64,000 nucleotides of DNA from Tenrec ecaudatus (GCF_050624435.1 NC_134542.1:115117677-115181676), one strand, 5' to 3'. Shown: positions 10,681-21,777, numbered from the stretch's first letter. Notes: generated by a model from the letters alone, not told the origin. Numbers and translations are program-made.

Positions 10681-11476
10681 AACCCCTGATTCACAGCAGG
10701 GCTGTAGAAAGGAACCTGCCTGCCTAGTGCCTATAGGCACACCTGATGGATGGAAGCTGTACTCTGAGCACAGCGTAGGGGGAGGGCGGGGAAGAGGGCT
10801 CTGTGTGGCTTCCCGCCTTTCTTCCTCAGACCTCCCTGCATCCCTCCCTCTCAGAGGCACAGCGGCCCTGGCCACTGCCACCTGTCTGGTTTTCTAGCTG
10901 ATGACTTTCAGCGCACAGGGACCCAGGGGCAGCCTCTGAAGTGGTCACTGGTCCTGCCAGTGTCCCACAAGAGTATTGGTGTCAACCGCCTTTCTTTTAG
11001 GTACGTCCAGTTGAATTCCAGTGGTGTTCCGGCTGGAGCGTGGTAAAGACTGAGGGACAAAAGACAGTGGAGCCGGATCGAGCGGCTGTGTGCACCTGCC
11101 TGTCCATGCGTCACATCCCCCGGGGACCGTCTCAGCTCACTATTGTCAGTTTTCAAAAGTCATGTACGTCAGGCACATGCGAATGCCACGGTTGCAGCCA
11201 AGTTTCAGGAAATTGTCCTTTGGCCTTGAATACAATTCTGGTATGGCACTAAAATATTGCACCCCCCAAAGGCATTTGCACTGTAATCAGTCACATCTAA
11301 AGCAAGACTCCGCGCTCTGAAGCAGGAGAGGCATTGGAGTTGGCTCTGACAACCCGATCGATCATGGTCATTCCTGATCCCCTTCCTGGACTGGGTCTAT
11401 CCTTAGCTGAGAAGAAATCTCCTGAATCCTAGCTTCCTCTTCCTCCTTCCTCTCCAAGGCTAGTTTGGCCGTCAGC
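10681..11476. other. Unassigned DNA
   Basis: No repeat or exon recognised. Overlapping frames of 70-82 codons on both strands look like chance. Confidence 0.45.
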
Positions 11477-11535
11477 GCGCGCGCGCACACACACACACAC
11501 ACACCACACCACACCACACCACACACCCCCCACAC
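11477..11535 (+). repeat. (CG)n(CA)n(CCACA)n simple repeat
   Basis: A compound microsatellite: alternating gc, then ca dinucleotides, then a run of ccaca pentamers ending in a C-rich tract. The purine-pyrimidine alternation at its left end could adopt Z-DNA; this is inference from composition only. Confidence 0.95.
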
Positions 11536-11929
11536 CCCTTGCTTGCTTCGTCCCCTGAGGGGAAGCTTGGCTGATAACTGTGGTGAGTGTTAACGGAAGG
11601 ATGTTGTCACTGAATGGCATTGTGTTTATAGCTCCCTGTCTTCTGCAATATAAGATAAACAAACTAATCTTCCTGGTTGAGCTGAGGGGGATAATGACCA
11701 AAAATTATAGTTGAGTAACCAACCAAGGTAAATATTTCACAAAAGCTAAATGACAGTCAGTCTGCCTGAAGGGTGAGACTCCAGTGGGTCTTTCTAACCA
11801 AGACCTGCCTGAAGCACTCTTAAAACTCACCTCCTTAAGGGAATCATGTGCTGTCTTTTTGAAATAATTTAAAATAATAATTCATCTTTTTTTTAAAAAA
11901 ACCATACTGATGAAATGGGTATTGATATT

Positions 11930-12165
11930 AACTTACATAGAACATCTGTGTATTAAGTGCATGTAAGAGACCAGGCACTATGCTAAACAGTAGCATGAAT
12001 ATTGACTTTATTTCAGAGTAATGCTATGCGAAAGGCCTATTGTTATACCCAATTTGCAGATGGTGGAATTGAGACTCCAAAGGTAACATAATTAATTGCC
12101 CCAAGTCACAGATCTCAGAGCCAGATCGGGCAGTGTGAGCCAGGCTCAAGTTCCTAACCCTTGAT
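11930..12165 (+). repeat. MIR SINE, nearly full
   Basis: Contains 'gtgcatgtaagagaccaggcac' region, 'gactttatttcagagtaatg', 'cccaatttgcagatggtgga' and 'ccccaagtcacagatctcag', following MIR order from its middle to 3' end over about 230 bp. Confidence 0.7.
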
Positions 12166-13625
12166 GGGCCTCCTCCTGGACGGAGACAACAAGCAGCCTG
12201 TGGGCCCAGGCAGTGACATCACTTCCACACCCTAGAGTTGCACACCCTGCCACCTTTGTCCCAACCGCAAAGTCCTCCTACCTGGCCCACCCACCTCTCT
12301 ATTCTAATTTCCCAGTCTCCAGAAATTGGCTTTACAATCTAGGCTGGACTCCCCCCGCCCCTCCACCATCTTCCCACCCATCCCTCACTGTCCTACAGCG
12401 GACAAACCAAACACACAGGCAAACTTGACCCCTCCGCCAGGCTTTTCCACAGCTGCTTCTTGGCCCCCAGGCCCAGACCCCACCCGAACCCTGGGTCAAG
12501 TCCTCTCGCAAACACCACCTCTCCCCCTACTCAGCAATTCTTGACTGTGTGCTCTCCTTTACCAGTTTTGGAAGTGTGATTCCTCTCTCTGAGTGAAGAG
12601 AAATCCTGAGCCTAGCCAGATTACAGACATGTACCACGCTCTGGCTCTTTGACTTTGCATCGCTTAGCCCCGTTCCCATGAGAGCATCGTGGAGGAGGAG
12701 GAGAGTACCTGCCAGCTACCGCGCCATGTAGTATAGGAAACCTTCGAGGCAGATGTCGGTTGTACCTGACTAACGTGAAACCCCAGAGGACTCACGCCGG
12801 ACAGCGCGGTGTGGGCTGGGCTTGTGAGCGATCCAGGCAGCAGCGCCAGCAGCTCTTGCACCCCACGAGCTGGAGCAGAGGGGGCTGCGCTGGCCTTCAG
12901 CGCGGAGGTCCATGAAATACTCTTCTGAGAGCCTCTCAGCCCCTGAATACTTCAAAGAAATCCCCATGATCGCTTTACCATTCTGATTCGCTAAGGACCA
13001 GGTACTGATTCATGACCATTTCAGAATCGTGTAAGCAATCATATTTGTAAGACTCCCCGTTATTTCATCATTGGCGAGACATTGGTGTTAGGATATGGGT
13101 GTATTTCCTTTCAGTCAATTTGTTATTGTTGATCTTCTTGGCACTGTGCCAAACAGCGGAGATCAATACATGTGAAAACTCGCATGGCCTACAAGTCTCT
13201 TCAGTTCCAGAAAGGAAGGCACACGGATTACAGCAAGAGATTGGACAGGATGGAGGTTGCTACGCTGGGGCCAGCACACAACCCAAGAGCACTGTACAAT
13301 GGGCGGAGGTGAAGCAAGGACAAGACCAAGCATCAAGACTGAGGCTTCTGGAAGAGCCTGGCATTGAGCTCCCTCAAACACAGCTCCTGAGAGCCAACTG
13401 CTGTGGCCCTGGATCCTGTTAGGCAGGTAAAATCACCAGATACCAGAGGTGGTAAGTGACTTGGTCATGGTCACTGAAGAAATTAGAACCATGAGAGCAA
13501 TTTCCCCAGTGGGCACTGTTGTTGGTAACTCTTGTCTAGACCACCCCCACCCCCGGCCCCAGAGCCGAATGCTGCCTGGCCCTGCCCCATCCCCACCATC
13601 GGCTGATTGTCGGAAGCAGACGGCC
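12166..13625. other. Unassigned DNA with a GC-rich patch
   Basis: No gene recognised. The interval 12680-12965 is GC-richer and has two overlapping minus-strand frames (65 codons each). They could be joined only by a frameshift, and I know no family for either. A short MIR-like phrase occurs at 13446-13475 ('aggtggtaagtgacttggtc'). Confidence 0.4.
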
Positions 13626-13631
13626 ATGTCT

Positions 13632-13764
13632 CTCTTTTCAGTATCCTACCCACACACAAGCCTCCACTGGCCGACAGGAGGCGAATGCCATGAGGTGCCC
13701 TCCACAGGAATCGAGTCTTCCACGTGCAAGGCAAAATTCTCCCACTGAACCACCAAGGCCCCCC
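13632..13764 (-). repeat. tRNA-Gly-derived SINE
   Basis: Read on the minus strand the element starts gccttggtggttcagtggga and continues as a degenerate tRNA-Gly. An A-box TGGTTCAGTGG lies at 13742-13752 and a B-box GACTCGATTCC at 13707-13717, a spacing suited to a pol III internal promoter. The non-tRNA body (cagtggaggcttgtgtgt) follows. It is a different family from AfroSINE; a second copy is at 46461-46675. Confidence 0.65.
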
Positions 13765-13904
13765 GCCAGTGTTTACTGGACCACACCTGTCCTTAGTCAC
13801 AAGATCCACAAGATCCTAAAGAAGAGTTTTGCAATTAAAGCTACAACTCAAAAATATACGTATGTCTGTATATCTGTTTACATCTGTAAGGACCGATCGT
13901 CATT

Positions 13905-14185
13905 AGGTGCCATGCATTCGGTTCCAACTCATAGTGTCCCTAAGTGCAACAGAACAAAGATCTGTCGGTCCTGCCCCATCCTCACGGTGGTTCTTCTGGT
14001 ATTGTTGACTTGGTTCCAACTCATAGCAGCCCTATGGTACTACAGACTGAACCACTGCCTGGCCCTGTGTTAGCCTCACAACGATTCTTACATCAGAGCC
14101 CATTCGTGTAGCCACTGTGTCAATCCACCGTCAAGGGTCTCCCTCTGTGTCACTGTCCTTCTACCGTACCACTCGAGGAGGCTGA
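13905..14185 (-). repeat. RTE (BovB-type) LINE 3'-end fragment
   Basis: Antisense 3' end of the RTE family: 'cattaggtgccatgcattcg gttccaactcatagtg' and 'cactgtgtcaatccaccgtc aagggtctccctctg'. The 3'-end wording recurs at about 14010-14040 ('cttggttccaactcatagca'), so this copy contains a partial duplication or two overlapping insertions. Confidence 0.75.
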
Positions 14186-14212
14186 AATGATGAAGCAGCG
14201 CTGGACCCACTC

Positions 14213-14408
14213 ACTCTTACGCACCGCCATCGCATCTATGCCAGCTCATAGTGACCCAATGGATACACAGAACTGCCCCATGTGCACTTAAGAGACTGTC
14301 ACTGTTTACTGGACTAGAAAGTCCTGTCTTTCTCCCTCTGCGTGGCTGGTGGTTTCAAACTGCTGACCTTGTGGTTCATAGCCCAACACATAACCACAAA
14401 ACTGCACT
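14213..14408 (-). repeat. AfroSINE
   Basis: Antisense copy running from 'gccagctcatagtgaccca' through 'tctttctccctctgcgtggc tggtggtttcaaactgctga cc' to 'aacacataaccacaaaactg'. All major blocks are present. Confidence 0.8.
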
Positions 14409-14439
14409 AGACTACTACTACTTAGCCCCAAATTGGTCG

Positions 14440-14545
14440 TTTGAACCCATTTAAAGGGACTTCGGAAAACAGGTCTGGCAAACTGCTGCTGGCAGGTCAC
14501 ACCCTTGAACGCCCCATGGAGCAGTTCCACCCTGTACGTGTGGGC
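14440..14545 (+). repeat. AfroSINE variant, truncated
   Basis: Sense-strand fragment with 'cggaaaacaggtctggcaaa ctgctgctggcaggtc' and 'ccatggagcagttccaccct gta', the middle of an AfroSINE variant. Both ends are decayed. Confidence 0.5.
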
Positions 14546-14724
14546 TTGCCAAGAAGTGAAATTGATTCCAGGACCATGGATGAGAGATTTTAATATAATA
14601 ACATTTTAAAGGATTTAGCTACAGATTATAAAGGGACTGCCTGCCCATGTTATGGAGTTCACACAACCCAAGTCACATAGCTTCCTGTTTCCCAGAACAT
14701 ATTGTGGACACTTAGCTATGCATA

Positions 14725-14775
14725 TTTGTATATGTATGTGCGTGGGTGTGTATAGATACATCTATATCACACACA
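14725..14775. repeat. AT/GT-rich low-complexity tract
   Basis: Interrupted alternating tat/gtg sequence (catatttgtatatgtatgtg and similar). Slippage-prone simple sequence. Confidence 0.6.
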
Positions 14776-14908
14776 AAATACATACCCTCTATCAGTGTCG
14801 GTGTTGAGTCTGCCTTTTTAATTGAAAAGACTAAAACCACATGAAATTGGGCACCACCCTGGAAAATGGTGGGATCGCCTTATTTATACCACACTGCTTT
14901 TTCTCACC

Positions 14909-15098
14909 AGGAGCCCTGATGGCACAGTGCATGATGTGTTGGTTCGCTAACCATAAGGTCAGCAGTTTGAAACTACCAACATCACCAAGGGAGAAAGATG
15001 AAGCTTTCTGGTCCCATAAAAAGTTCGAGTCTCAGAAACCCACAGAAATCCTATAGGGTGGCTATGAGTCAGATTCGACACAATGGCAGTGAACTTTT
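14909..15098 (+). repeat. AfroSINE, near full-length
   Basis: Sense copy: 5' end caggagccctgatggcacag, A-box/B-box region 'aaccataaggtcagcagttt gaaac', body 'aaagatgaagctttctggtc', and 3' end 'ctatgagtcagattcgacac aatggcagtgaac'. The tRNA-derived head carries the pol III promoter. Confidence 0.85.
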
Positions 15099-15313
15099 TC
15101 TCAGCCCCCTCAACATTTCCTAAAATATCCTCAAATTCCAATGGGACATTAAGCCCCATAAAGGACCCCCTAATCTGGAAGCACAGAGTGAGGGTAGCTG
15201 GAAGCAGACCTCATTCACCTCTCCCTCCATCTAGCGGTGGACACAGAGGGACCATCACAAGCAGCAGAGGCAGCACCATAGCCTTCAGTCAGGCCTCCGG
15301 ACCTCCGGGGGAC

Positions 15314-15316
<3 letters not shown>

Positions 15317-15379
<63 letters not shown>
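15317..15379 (+). repeat. (GT)n microsatellite
   Basis: About 31 uninterrupted GT units. Reading frames that span it translate as Val-Cys repeats and are artefacts. Long pure arrays of this kind are usually length-polymorphic. Confidence 0.98.
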
Positions 15380-15704
15380 GGGAGGGTGGGGGCGGGGAAC
15401 GAGGATCAGAGCCATCAGCAAGCAAAACAAGCTCTTGCTCTGTTACTTTGCCATTTCATTTTGCCATTCTTTGATGAGGAAGAGGACAAAATGAAATGAA
15501 ATAAGGAAAGAAGACACGAGAGACAACTCGTCGGCCCTGGAATACCAGGTGCTTAGAAGAGGGAAGCGTGGGTTTCGTTGCGTTCACTTACGAGTCAGTA
15601 ACGAACGGCTTCACAGGGTCACTCCAGACTTAGCAAGCAAGAGTGAGCGCGACAGATTAGTAAACACACGTGCATCCACACTGAGTGGGTGCCCCCGCCC
15701 TGTG

Positions 15705-16138
15705 GTGGTGGTAAGCGCCAACGAGTCAGCTCCAAGCCATAGTGACAGAAGGCTATGTTGCCCGGTCCGGCAGCATCCTCACAATTGTCCCCGTGACTGA
15801 GCCCATTGTTGCAGCCACCGTGTCAGTCGGTCTGGTTGAGGGCCTTCCTCATTTTTGGTACCCCTCCACTTTACCAAGCATGCTGTCCTTCTCCAGGGAC
15901 TGGTCTCTCCTGTCAATACGTCCAAAGTGTGTAAGTGGAAGCCTTGCCATCCTTGCCTCTAGCCAGCACCCTGGCCCTGCTTCTTCCAACACAGAGTTGT
16001 CTGTCCTTTTGGTAGTCCGTACGTTCAATATTCTCTCCAAATTCTTGAATATCCTTCTCCGGCATCGTAATTCAAACGCATCAATTCTTCTTCGGTCTTC
16101 CTTATCCAACCCTACTAGAGATTATACATTTGAAAAGA
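15705..16138 (-). pseudogene. RTE LINE ORF2 C-terminal fragment and 3' end
   Basis: The minus strand encodes the RTE C-terminal tail after the reverse transcriptase. 'RRIDAFELRCRRR', 'EARMARLPLTHFGRIDRR' and 'DQSLEKDSMLGKVEG' are readable at 15849-16109, followed toward 15705 by the 3' end. This tail is typical of RTE/BovB elements. The frame is open for about 86 codons only; the reverse transcriptase and endonuclease are missing, so this copy is 5'-truncated. Confidence 0.9.
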
Positions 16139-17060
16139 GGCATTGCTTCTGTAGGAAGGTCCCGTGGGACTAGGAAAGAGTTAAGAAACCAGAGACCCTT
16201 TGATGTGGTGAAATCATGTAAAATTATTCACTACAAATTGGTAAGCACAAGTAAGCCAGTGCTTTCCCTGCTTATTGGATAATCTGCTCCTAGTGCTTGG
16301 GGTCCCCAGCTCACTCACTCCCAACAAAAGGGCTGGGGAAGCAGGGCTCTTTCGGGCTGATTGATTCAACATTGTCTAGGAAAGGCCGGTCCAAACGAGC
16401 AGCGCAGCAACGCGATGGTAATCACAAAGCCCTGGCTTAAAAATGAACTTGCCTGGTGACGCTTGCTGTGCCCACTGGGCAGCATCAAAGGGACTCGGAG
16501 CACGGCAGACTTTGTGGAATAACCAGTTTTAAGTGGGTTTGAAAAAAAGCAAACAAAAAGCATTTTCCTGTCTGCTAACTCTAAAATTCCAACTTCTGAG
16601 AGTCCCGCCATCCACACAAACAATAACAGCGAAGACGTATGGTGCAATCTCCAACACTTCATTGTGTGTTGGTCATTAATATAAAGCAGACCATTCATCA
16701 TAACACTGATCGCCATCTTTTAATTACTTTCTGGAAGGAACAACAGGACATCAAATGCATTCTCTTTCTCTTTGCAATAATCATTCTTTCAGGAAACACT
16801 GAAGGCACTTTGATGGGCAGCCCTAGAACATGACCTTCCCGTGGAAGGAATTCTCCAAACACAGCCAAAAACGCTTTCCAGCCGGGGGACGGAGCGAGTC
16901 GCGCGCCTGGCTGGTGTTCACGGCAGAGGCTCAGCCACCATCCAACTCTCCCTGCATGTGCCCCAACTTCCCCCACACCATCGGGTCCTAATATTCTCCT
17001 ACCCACATTCCTTCCAACCCACTCACCTTCTCTTTCACTCTGAGTCCACGTCCTTCCCTT
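16139..17060. other. Unassigned DNA
   Basis: No repeat family identified. The opposing frames of 116-129 codons at 16366-17087 overlap on both strands and resemble no known protein. A small CpG-containing patch at 16880-16920 is too short to be an island. Confidence 0.4.
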
Positions 17061-17079
17061 CCCAGCCTGCACTGGTTCA

Positions 17080-17150
17080 GCAAACATGCACCAAGCACTT
17101 ACTGTTGCAAGATGCTACACTCCTGGATTTCTCTTGCTAACATTCTAATA
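17080..17150 (+). repeat. L2-like relic
   Basis: The phrase 'ttcagcaaacatgcaccaag cacttactgttg' resembles the L2 3' end ('caacaaatatttactgagtg'). Short and weak. Confidence 0.35.
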
Positions 17151-17589
17151 TTCATCTTCTTACCAGAGAAAAGATTTCCTTTTGGTTCTCAATGTATTGT
17201 GTGTGCATGTAGGAGCGGGTGGATACCTGTGTATTGACTGCTCACTTTGAAGGATAAAACAGCAATACAATTGATGTCTAGCGTGTCCGCCACCTGGTCA
17301 CATCCCCTTCCCCAACTCCTCAAAGATAACCACTAAATGGAATTTGGATTTCATTACTCATGTGCATTTTAAAACATTTTTACTACACGGGTGATTTTAA
17401 AGAGTTCTGTAAAAAAAAAGGGGGGGGATTAAAGGATAGTGGAATTTTTCCAAGAACAATTTAAAGCCCCTTCATCTATGTATCAAAAAAAAAAAAAGGA
17501 GTTGCATTAAGTAATTATGCTGCCCCAAATCTTTGTAGAGTCTTGAAAGTCAAGGGTGTTACTTTGAGGACTAAGGAGCACCGGACTAA
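17151..17589. other. AT-rich intergenic DNA with homopolymer runs
   Basis: No gene seen. Contains an A9G7 run at 17411-17428 and an A12 run near 17486-17498. Confidence 0.5.
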
Positions 17590-18018
17590 ACCATGATGTT
17601 TTCAATCGCCTCCAGTGCATGTGAAAGTCGGGCATTGAATAAGGAAGACCAGAGAAGAATTGCTGCCCGTGAATTGCGGTGCTGCGGAAGAACACTGAAG
17701 TACACTGGGCTGCTAAACGGACAGCCCGTCCTGTCTTGGAAAAAGTGTGGCCAGCGTGCTCCTGGGAGGCAAGGATGGCAGGACTTCGTCTTACATCCTT
17801 TGGACATGCTGTCAGGAAAGGCCAATCCGGGAGAACAGCATGCTCGGTAAAGCAGAGAGACGGGAAAGGGAGGCAGCCTTCAAGGAGATGGCTTGATACA
17901 GTGGCTGCATCAATGAGCTCAGGCGGATGGCCCAGGGCTATGCAGGGTTTCCTTCTGTTGTGCATGGGGCCGCGATGGGTCAGAACTGACTCAATGGCAC
18001 CTGACAACAACAACAATG
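17590..18018 (+). pseudogene. RTE LINE ORF2 C-terminal fragment with complete 3' end
   Basis: Sense-strand RTE 3' fragment. The C-terminal tail is spread over shifted frames: 'KEDQRRIAARELRCCGRT' (about 17640-17695), then 'EARMAGLRLTSFGHAVRK' in another frame. The untranslated end follows (gatgggtcagaactgactca atggcacctg), and the element terminates in a CAA-repeat tail at 18001-18016, as RTE elements do. Frameshifts make it non-functional. Confidence 0.9.
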
Positions 18019-18231
18019 CATGTGTATATATTCAATCACGATATAAAGCTTGGGGGGTTAGTGCTTTTTCTTTCTGTCTCTGGGGCATCCATCTGATGTA
18101 TGACAATGCCATATGCATGGGAGAAGAACTGTGCTCTGTACGGGGTGCAATGTCTGACCCCGTAGAAGGAGATCTTTAAGTCCCTTCTCAGGACCCTGTG
18201 GTGAACTTGAATCTCCAACCTTTCCACTAGC
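18019..18231. other. Unassigned DNA between RTE and AfroSINE
   Basis: No repeat or gene recognised in this interval. Confidence 0.4.
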
Positions 18232-18449
18232 AGCCAAGGGCAGTGGTCCATTCTGACTCATGGTGACCCTATAGGGCAAGGTAGAACTGCCTGTGTGGGT
18301 TTCCAAGACTGTAACATTTTAGAGGCGTTGAAAGAGCTGTCTTTGTCCCCCACCCCTCACCCCACTCCCCCAGAGGGGGTGATGGTTTCGAACTGCCGGC
18401 CTGGCAATTAGAAGCCCAACTTGGAACCACTACGCCACCAAGGCTCCTG
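18232..18449 (-). repeat. AfroSINE, full-length
   Basis: Antisense copy with the 3' end 'ttctgactcatggtgaccct atagggcaaggtagaactgc', an internal C-rich expansion at 18340-18370, and the 5' end 'cactacgccaccaaggctcc'. Confidence 0.85.
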
Positions 18450-19295
18450 CCAGTAGTTCTTGTCTATTCCTCTTCAGCACTGTCTATTCTTCTGCTGGAC
18501 AAACGTATCCCCATTCGCTTCTGCAGTCTCTTGTGGCAGATATTCAATTCTGATATTTTTGTTATTGACAGCGTCACCCTCAATTCTCTTCGACAAAGCT
18601 CCTTGTGTACATCAATACTGTTCTTTTTGCCTGCATGTTGAATTCCAAAGGGATCGCTCTTCTTTACATTGCCAGCGAGACTCCTTTCCAAAAAACCGTG
18701 CTTTTCTCAGCCCGAACCCTGGCCTTTCCCCATCTCATCCGTGACTTTAAAGGACACAGGCAGGCTGCTTTGATCAGCAAGGCCTGAAAAGAGAAGGAAA
18801 AAAAACACACCCAGATTCCAGTAGATGCCACCCCCAGGGTCCCCTGTGCTTGGTTTTGCCTTTCTTCGGGATGACGTGGAGCCAGAGACCATGCATTTCC
18901 ATGCTGTGATCTCCCACACAGGCTCACCTTCTGTTAGTGGGTTCTCTGCAGGCAGCTTCTGACCCGCTGTCTGTTCTCATACACAGTGGAGTTGATGCTC
19001 TGCAGAGCAATTCATTTGAATTCCCATCACACTAATTTGCAAAGTAATAACGAACATATCTCAGCCTAGATGTATCTGTCCTCATTTATTTTTCCTAATT
19101 CCCTGTCCCTGTAGTTTGACTGGCAACATGCGCATGTGCGATCCCACACCTGTTCGGTACACTTGGTTTGTTTTCTCTGCAGTGGCTTCTTCCCGCTCTT
19201 CCAGATGTTACTCGATCATTCTCCAGATCAGACTTTCCAGCTAATAAAGACACCGGGGAGAAAGATGCAGCTTTCAAATCTACCCATAGGGGCAG
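18450..19295. other. Unassigned DNA
   Basis: No named repeat or exon. Reading frames of 60-94 codons occur on both strands over the same bases. Confidence 0.4.
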
Positions 19296-19299
19296 TCTG

Positions 19300-19395
19300 A
19301 TCCGGCCCTAGAGAGTCTCCATGAGCAGGAATGGAGTTGACGGCAATGAGTTTGTCTGTTTGTTTGGTTTGTTTGTTTTGAGTTTGGTTTTTATG
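19300..19395 (+). repeat. AfroSINE 3'-end fragment
   Basis: Sense 3' end: 'catgagcaggaatggagttg acggcaatgagtttg' followed by a (TTTG)n tail. The 5' part is lost. Confidence 0.5.
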
Positions 19396-19582
19396 ACATT
19401 AGAATCACCATGCTTAGTCGATCTATATGCTGTCATTAGGTACCACAGAGTTGGCCCCAACTCATAATGACCAATGTACAAGAGAAGGAAAACCTGCCTG
19501 ATCGCGTACCTGCCTCACAATCAATCCTGTGTTTCAGCCATTGTTGCAATTACGATGTCAATCCACCTTATTGTGGGTCTTT

Positions 19583-19793
19583 CCTTTTTCTTTTTTTTAG
19601 GAGGGTAATTTATTCCTGAAAAGGTTATATAAAATAAAATCTATGTATTGAAATTAAGGGTACATGGATACTTCTAAAATCAAAATATTCTTCAATGTCT
19701 ATGGAGCTGACGTACAGGAAAAGAACTTTAACAGCAGAAAAGACAAATCAACACCATTATGTAAATAATGAATGTAATTGTCCCCTCTGAAAA
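19583..19793 (-). pseudogene. Possible processed mRNA 3' UTR retrocopy
   Basis: Sequence foreign to RTE. It begins on plus with a T-rich tract (ctttttcttttttttagg). On the minus strand it ends 'caggaataaattaccctcct' followed by A8, i.e. a poly(A) signal about 14 nt before an A-tail. That is the look of a 5'-truncated retrocopy of an mRNA 3' end. I cannot name the parent gene, and no target duplication is clear. It could instead be an unrecognised repeat. Confidence 0.4.
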
Positions 19794-20296
19794 CTGAGAA
19801 GCCCCATGCCACTTTACTAACATGAAATCGTTCTCTAGTGCCTGGTCCCTCCCGATGGCGTGACCAACGTCTCTGAGATGAAAACTTTCCATCTTCCTTC
19901 CAAGGAGCAGCCTGCCTATACTTCTTCCTTCTTCCAATATGGATGTGTCTGTTCTTCTGGCAGTCCGTGGTATATTTTTCACCAACACCATCGTTTAGAG
20001 GCTTCAATTCTTCCTGAGTCTTCCTTATTCGTTGTCGGGCTTTCAGATGTACATGATGAGGCCATTGAAACTACTCTGGCCAGGGTTACACACCTTAGTC
20101 TTGACCCTGGAAGAAGATTTTCTCAACCAATTTACTCATGCAACACAGTTTGATGTCTTGGTTGTTGCTTCCATGGGCCCTGATTGTGGGTTTGAGTAAA
20201 ATGAAATCCTTCACCATTTCTAGTGTCTCACCATTTATTACATGTTGTCTCGATCCAGTTATGAGAACTTTTGTTCCCTTTATGTTAAGGTCTAAT

Positions 20297-20797
20297 CCAT
20301 ATGTGTTAGTCTGGGTAGACTAGAGAAACAAACTCATAGACACTCATATGTGTATAAGAAAGAGCTTTATATACAAGAGCAATTGAATATTGAGAAAACA
20401 TCCCAGTCCAGTCCAGATCAAATCCATAAGTCCGATATTAGCCAATACCAATCTACGAAGTCTTTTTCAGACTCATGAAACACATGCAATGACACCGAAT
20501 GCAGAAGATCACAAGTCAGTGGGTGGAAAGTCTTGTGGCTCCAATGGCAGTAGAGGTATCTCAGCACTGTCAGGATCTCTACATGGCTACTTCAGCTCCA
20601 GGGCACTAGCTTAGGTCCATGTGTCTTGTCAGCAAGCATGCCTCTCAGGGAGTGAGTGTCCCACCTCCAACAAGCTATTTATCTCCTTACCTCCTTCAAA
20701 TGAGGTCATCAAGCTGTGACCTGATTGACAGGCTAAACTCCACTCCTGCACCCTTAAATCTCAAATTGACAACAGATTATGTAACTACCACACCACA
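20297..20797 (-). mobile_element. ERVL-type solo LTR inserted in RTE
   Basis: LTR at 20302-20792 (491 bp), starting tgtgttagtctgggtagact on plus and ending gtaactaccaca; on the minus strand this is TG...CA. Flanking 5-mers ccata (20297-20301) and ccaca (20793-20797) match at four of five positions, fitting the 5-bp duplication of ERVL integration. RTE sequence continues on both sides, so the LTR arrived after RTE. Confidence 0.85.
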
Positions 20798-21003
20798 TTA
20801 AAGGCTATAGTGTTTGATCTTCCTCATTAAATACTTCAAATCCTCTTTGCCTTTAGCAAATGAAGTAAAGTCATCTACATATTATAGGTTGTTAATAAGT
20901 CCTTCTCCAATCCTCATGCTCCATTCTTCTTCACATATTCCAGCTTCTCACATTATTTGTTCAACATACAATTTGAATATGTATGGTGAAAGGCTACCTA
21001 GTT

Positions 21004-21455
21004 AGACCAGAGGATGTACGCTGGTACAGACAGGAACTGGAAACACAGGGAATCCAGGACAGATGAACGCCTCAGGACCAGTGGTGAAAGTGGTGATTCT
21101 GGGAGGGTGGGGGGAAGGTGGGGTGGAAAGGGGGGAAATGATTACAAGGATCTACATATAACCCCCCTCCCTGAGGGATGAACAACAGTAAAGTGGGTAA
21201 AGGGAGACGTCAGGCAGTGTAAGATATGATAAAATAATAATTTATAAATTACCAAGGGTTCATTAGGGAGGGGGGAGTGGCGAGGGAGGGGGGTAAATGA
21301 GGAGCTTATTCCAAGGGCTCAAGTAGAAAGCAAATGTTTTGAGAATGATGGGGGCAACAAATGTACAAATGTGCTTAATGCAATGGATGTATATATGGAT
21401 TAAGATAAGAGTTTTACAAGCACCCAATAAAATTATTTAAATAAAAATTTGAAAA
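21004..21455 (+). repeat. Young L1 3' end (tenrec-type), inserted in RTE
   Basis: Runs from 'tagaccagaggatgtacgct' through 'gaactggaaacacagggaat', 'taataatttataaattacc' to 'agcacccaataaaattattt' with a poly(A) signal and A-rich end. The same order of blocks occurs in about ten copies in the window. RTE reverse transcriptase sequence resumes right after it (about 21462), so this is an insertion. Confidence 0.85.
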
Positions 21456-21777
21456 AGAAAAGTTTATAGCCCTGATGTACACCTTTCTTGATTTTAAACC
21501 ACAACCTATCGCTTATTCTGTTTGAACAAACATTTCTTGGTCTGTGCACAGGTTCTGCACAAGCACAATTATATGTTCCAGAATCCTATTCTTCACAATG
21601 TTATGAGATACACAGTTGAATCCCTTTGCATAGTCAATGAAACACGGGTAAACATTTTTCTGGTAGTCTCTGTTTTCAGTCAAGACCCATCTCTTATCAA
21701 CAATGGTATCCCGCATTTCACTTCTGAATCTGGCTTGAATTTCTGGCAATCAATCTGCAGTTGAGCAAATAATCTGA

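Noticed and set aside
12680..12965. Possible exon or retrogene in a GC-rich patch
   Set aside because: The two minus-strand frames need a frameshift to join and match no family I recognise, and there is no clear A-tail or splice site; left as unassigned.
15083..15499. 138-codon frame with a Val-Cys repeat
   Set aside because: It is an AfroSINE end plus the GT microsatellite read through; no real protein.
16880..16920. CpG island or promoter
   Set aside because: Only about 40 bp is CpG-rich and no transcription unit follows.
17507..18016. 169-codon minus-strand frame
   Set aside because: It is the antisense of the plus-strand RTE C-terminal fragment; the sense strand explains the region.
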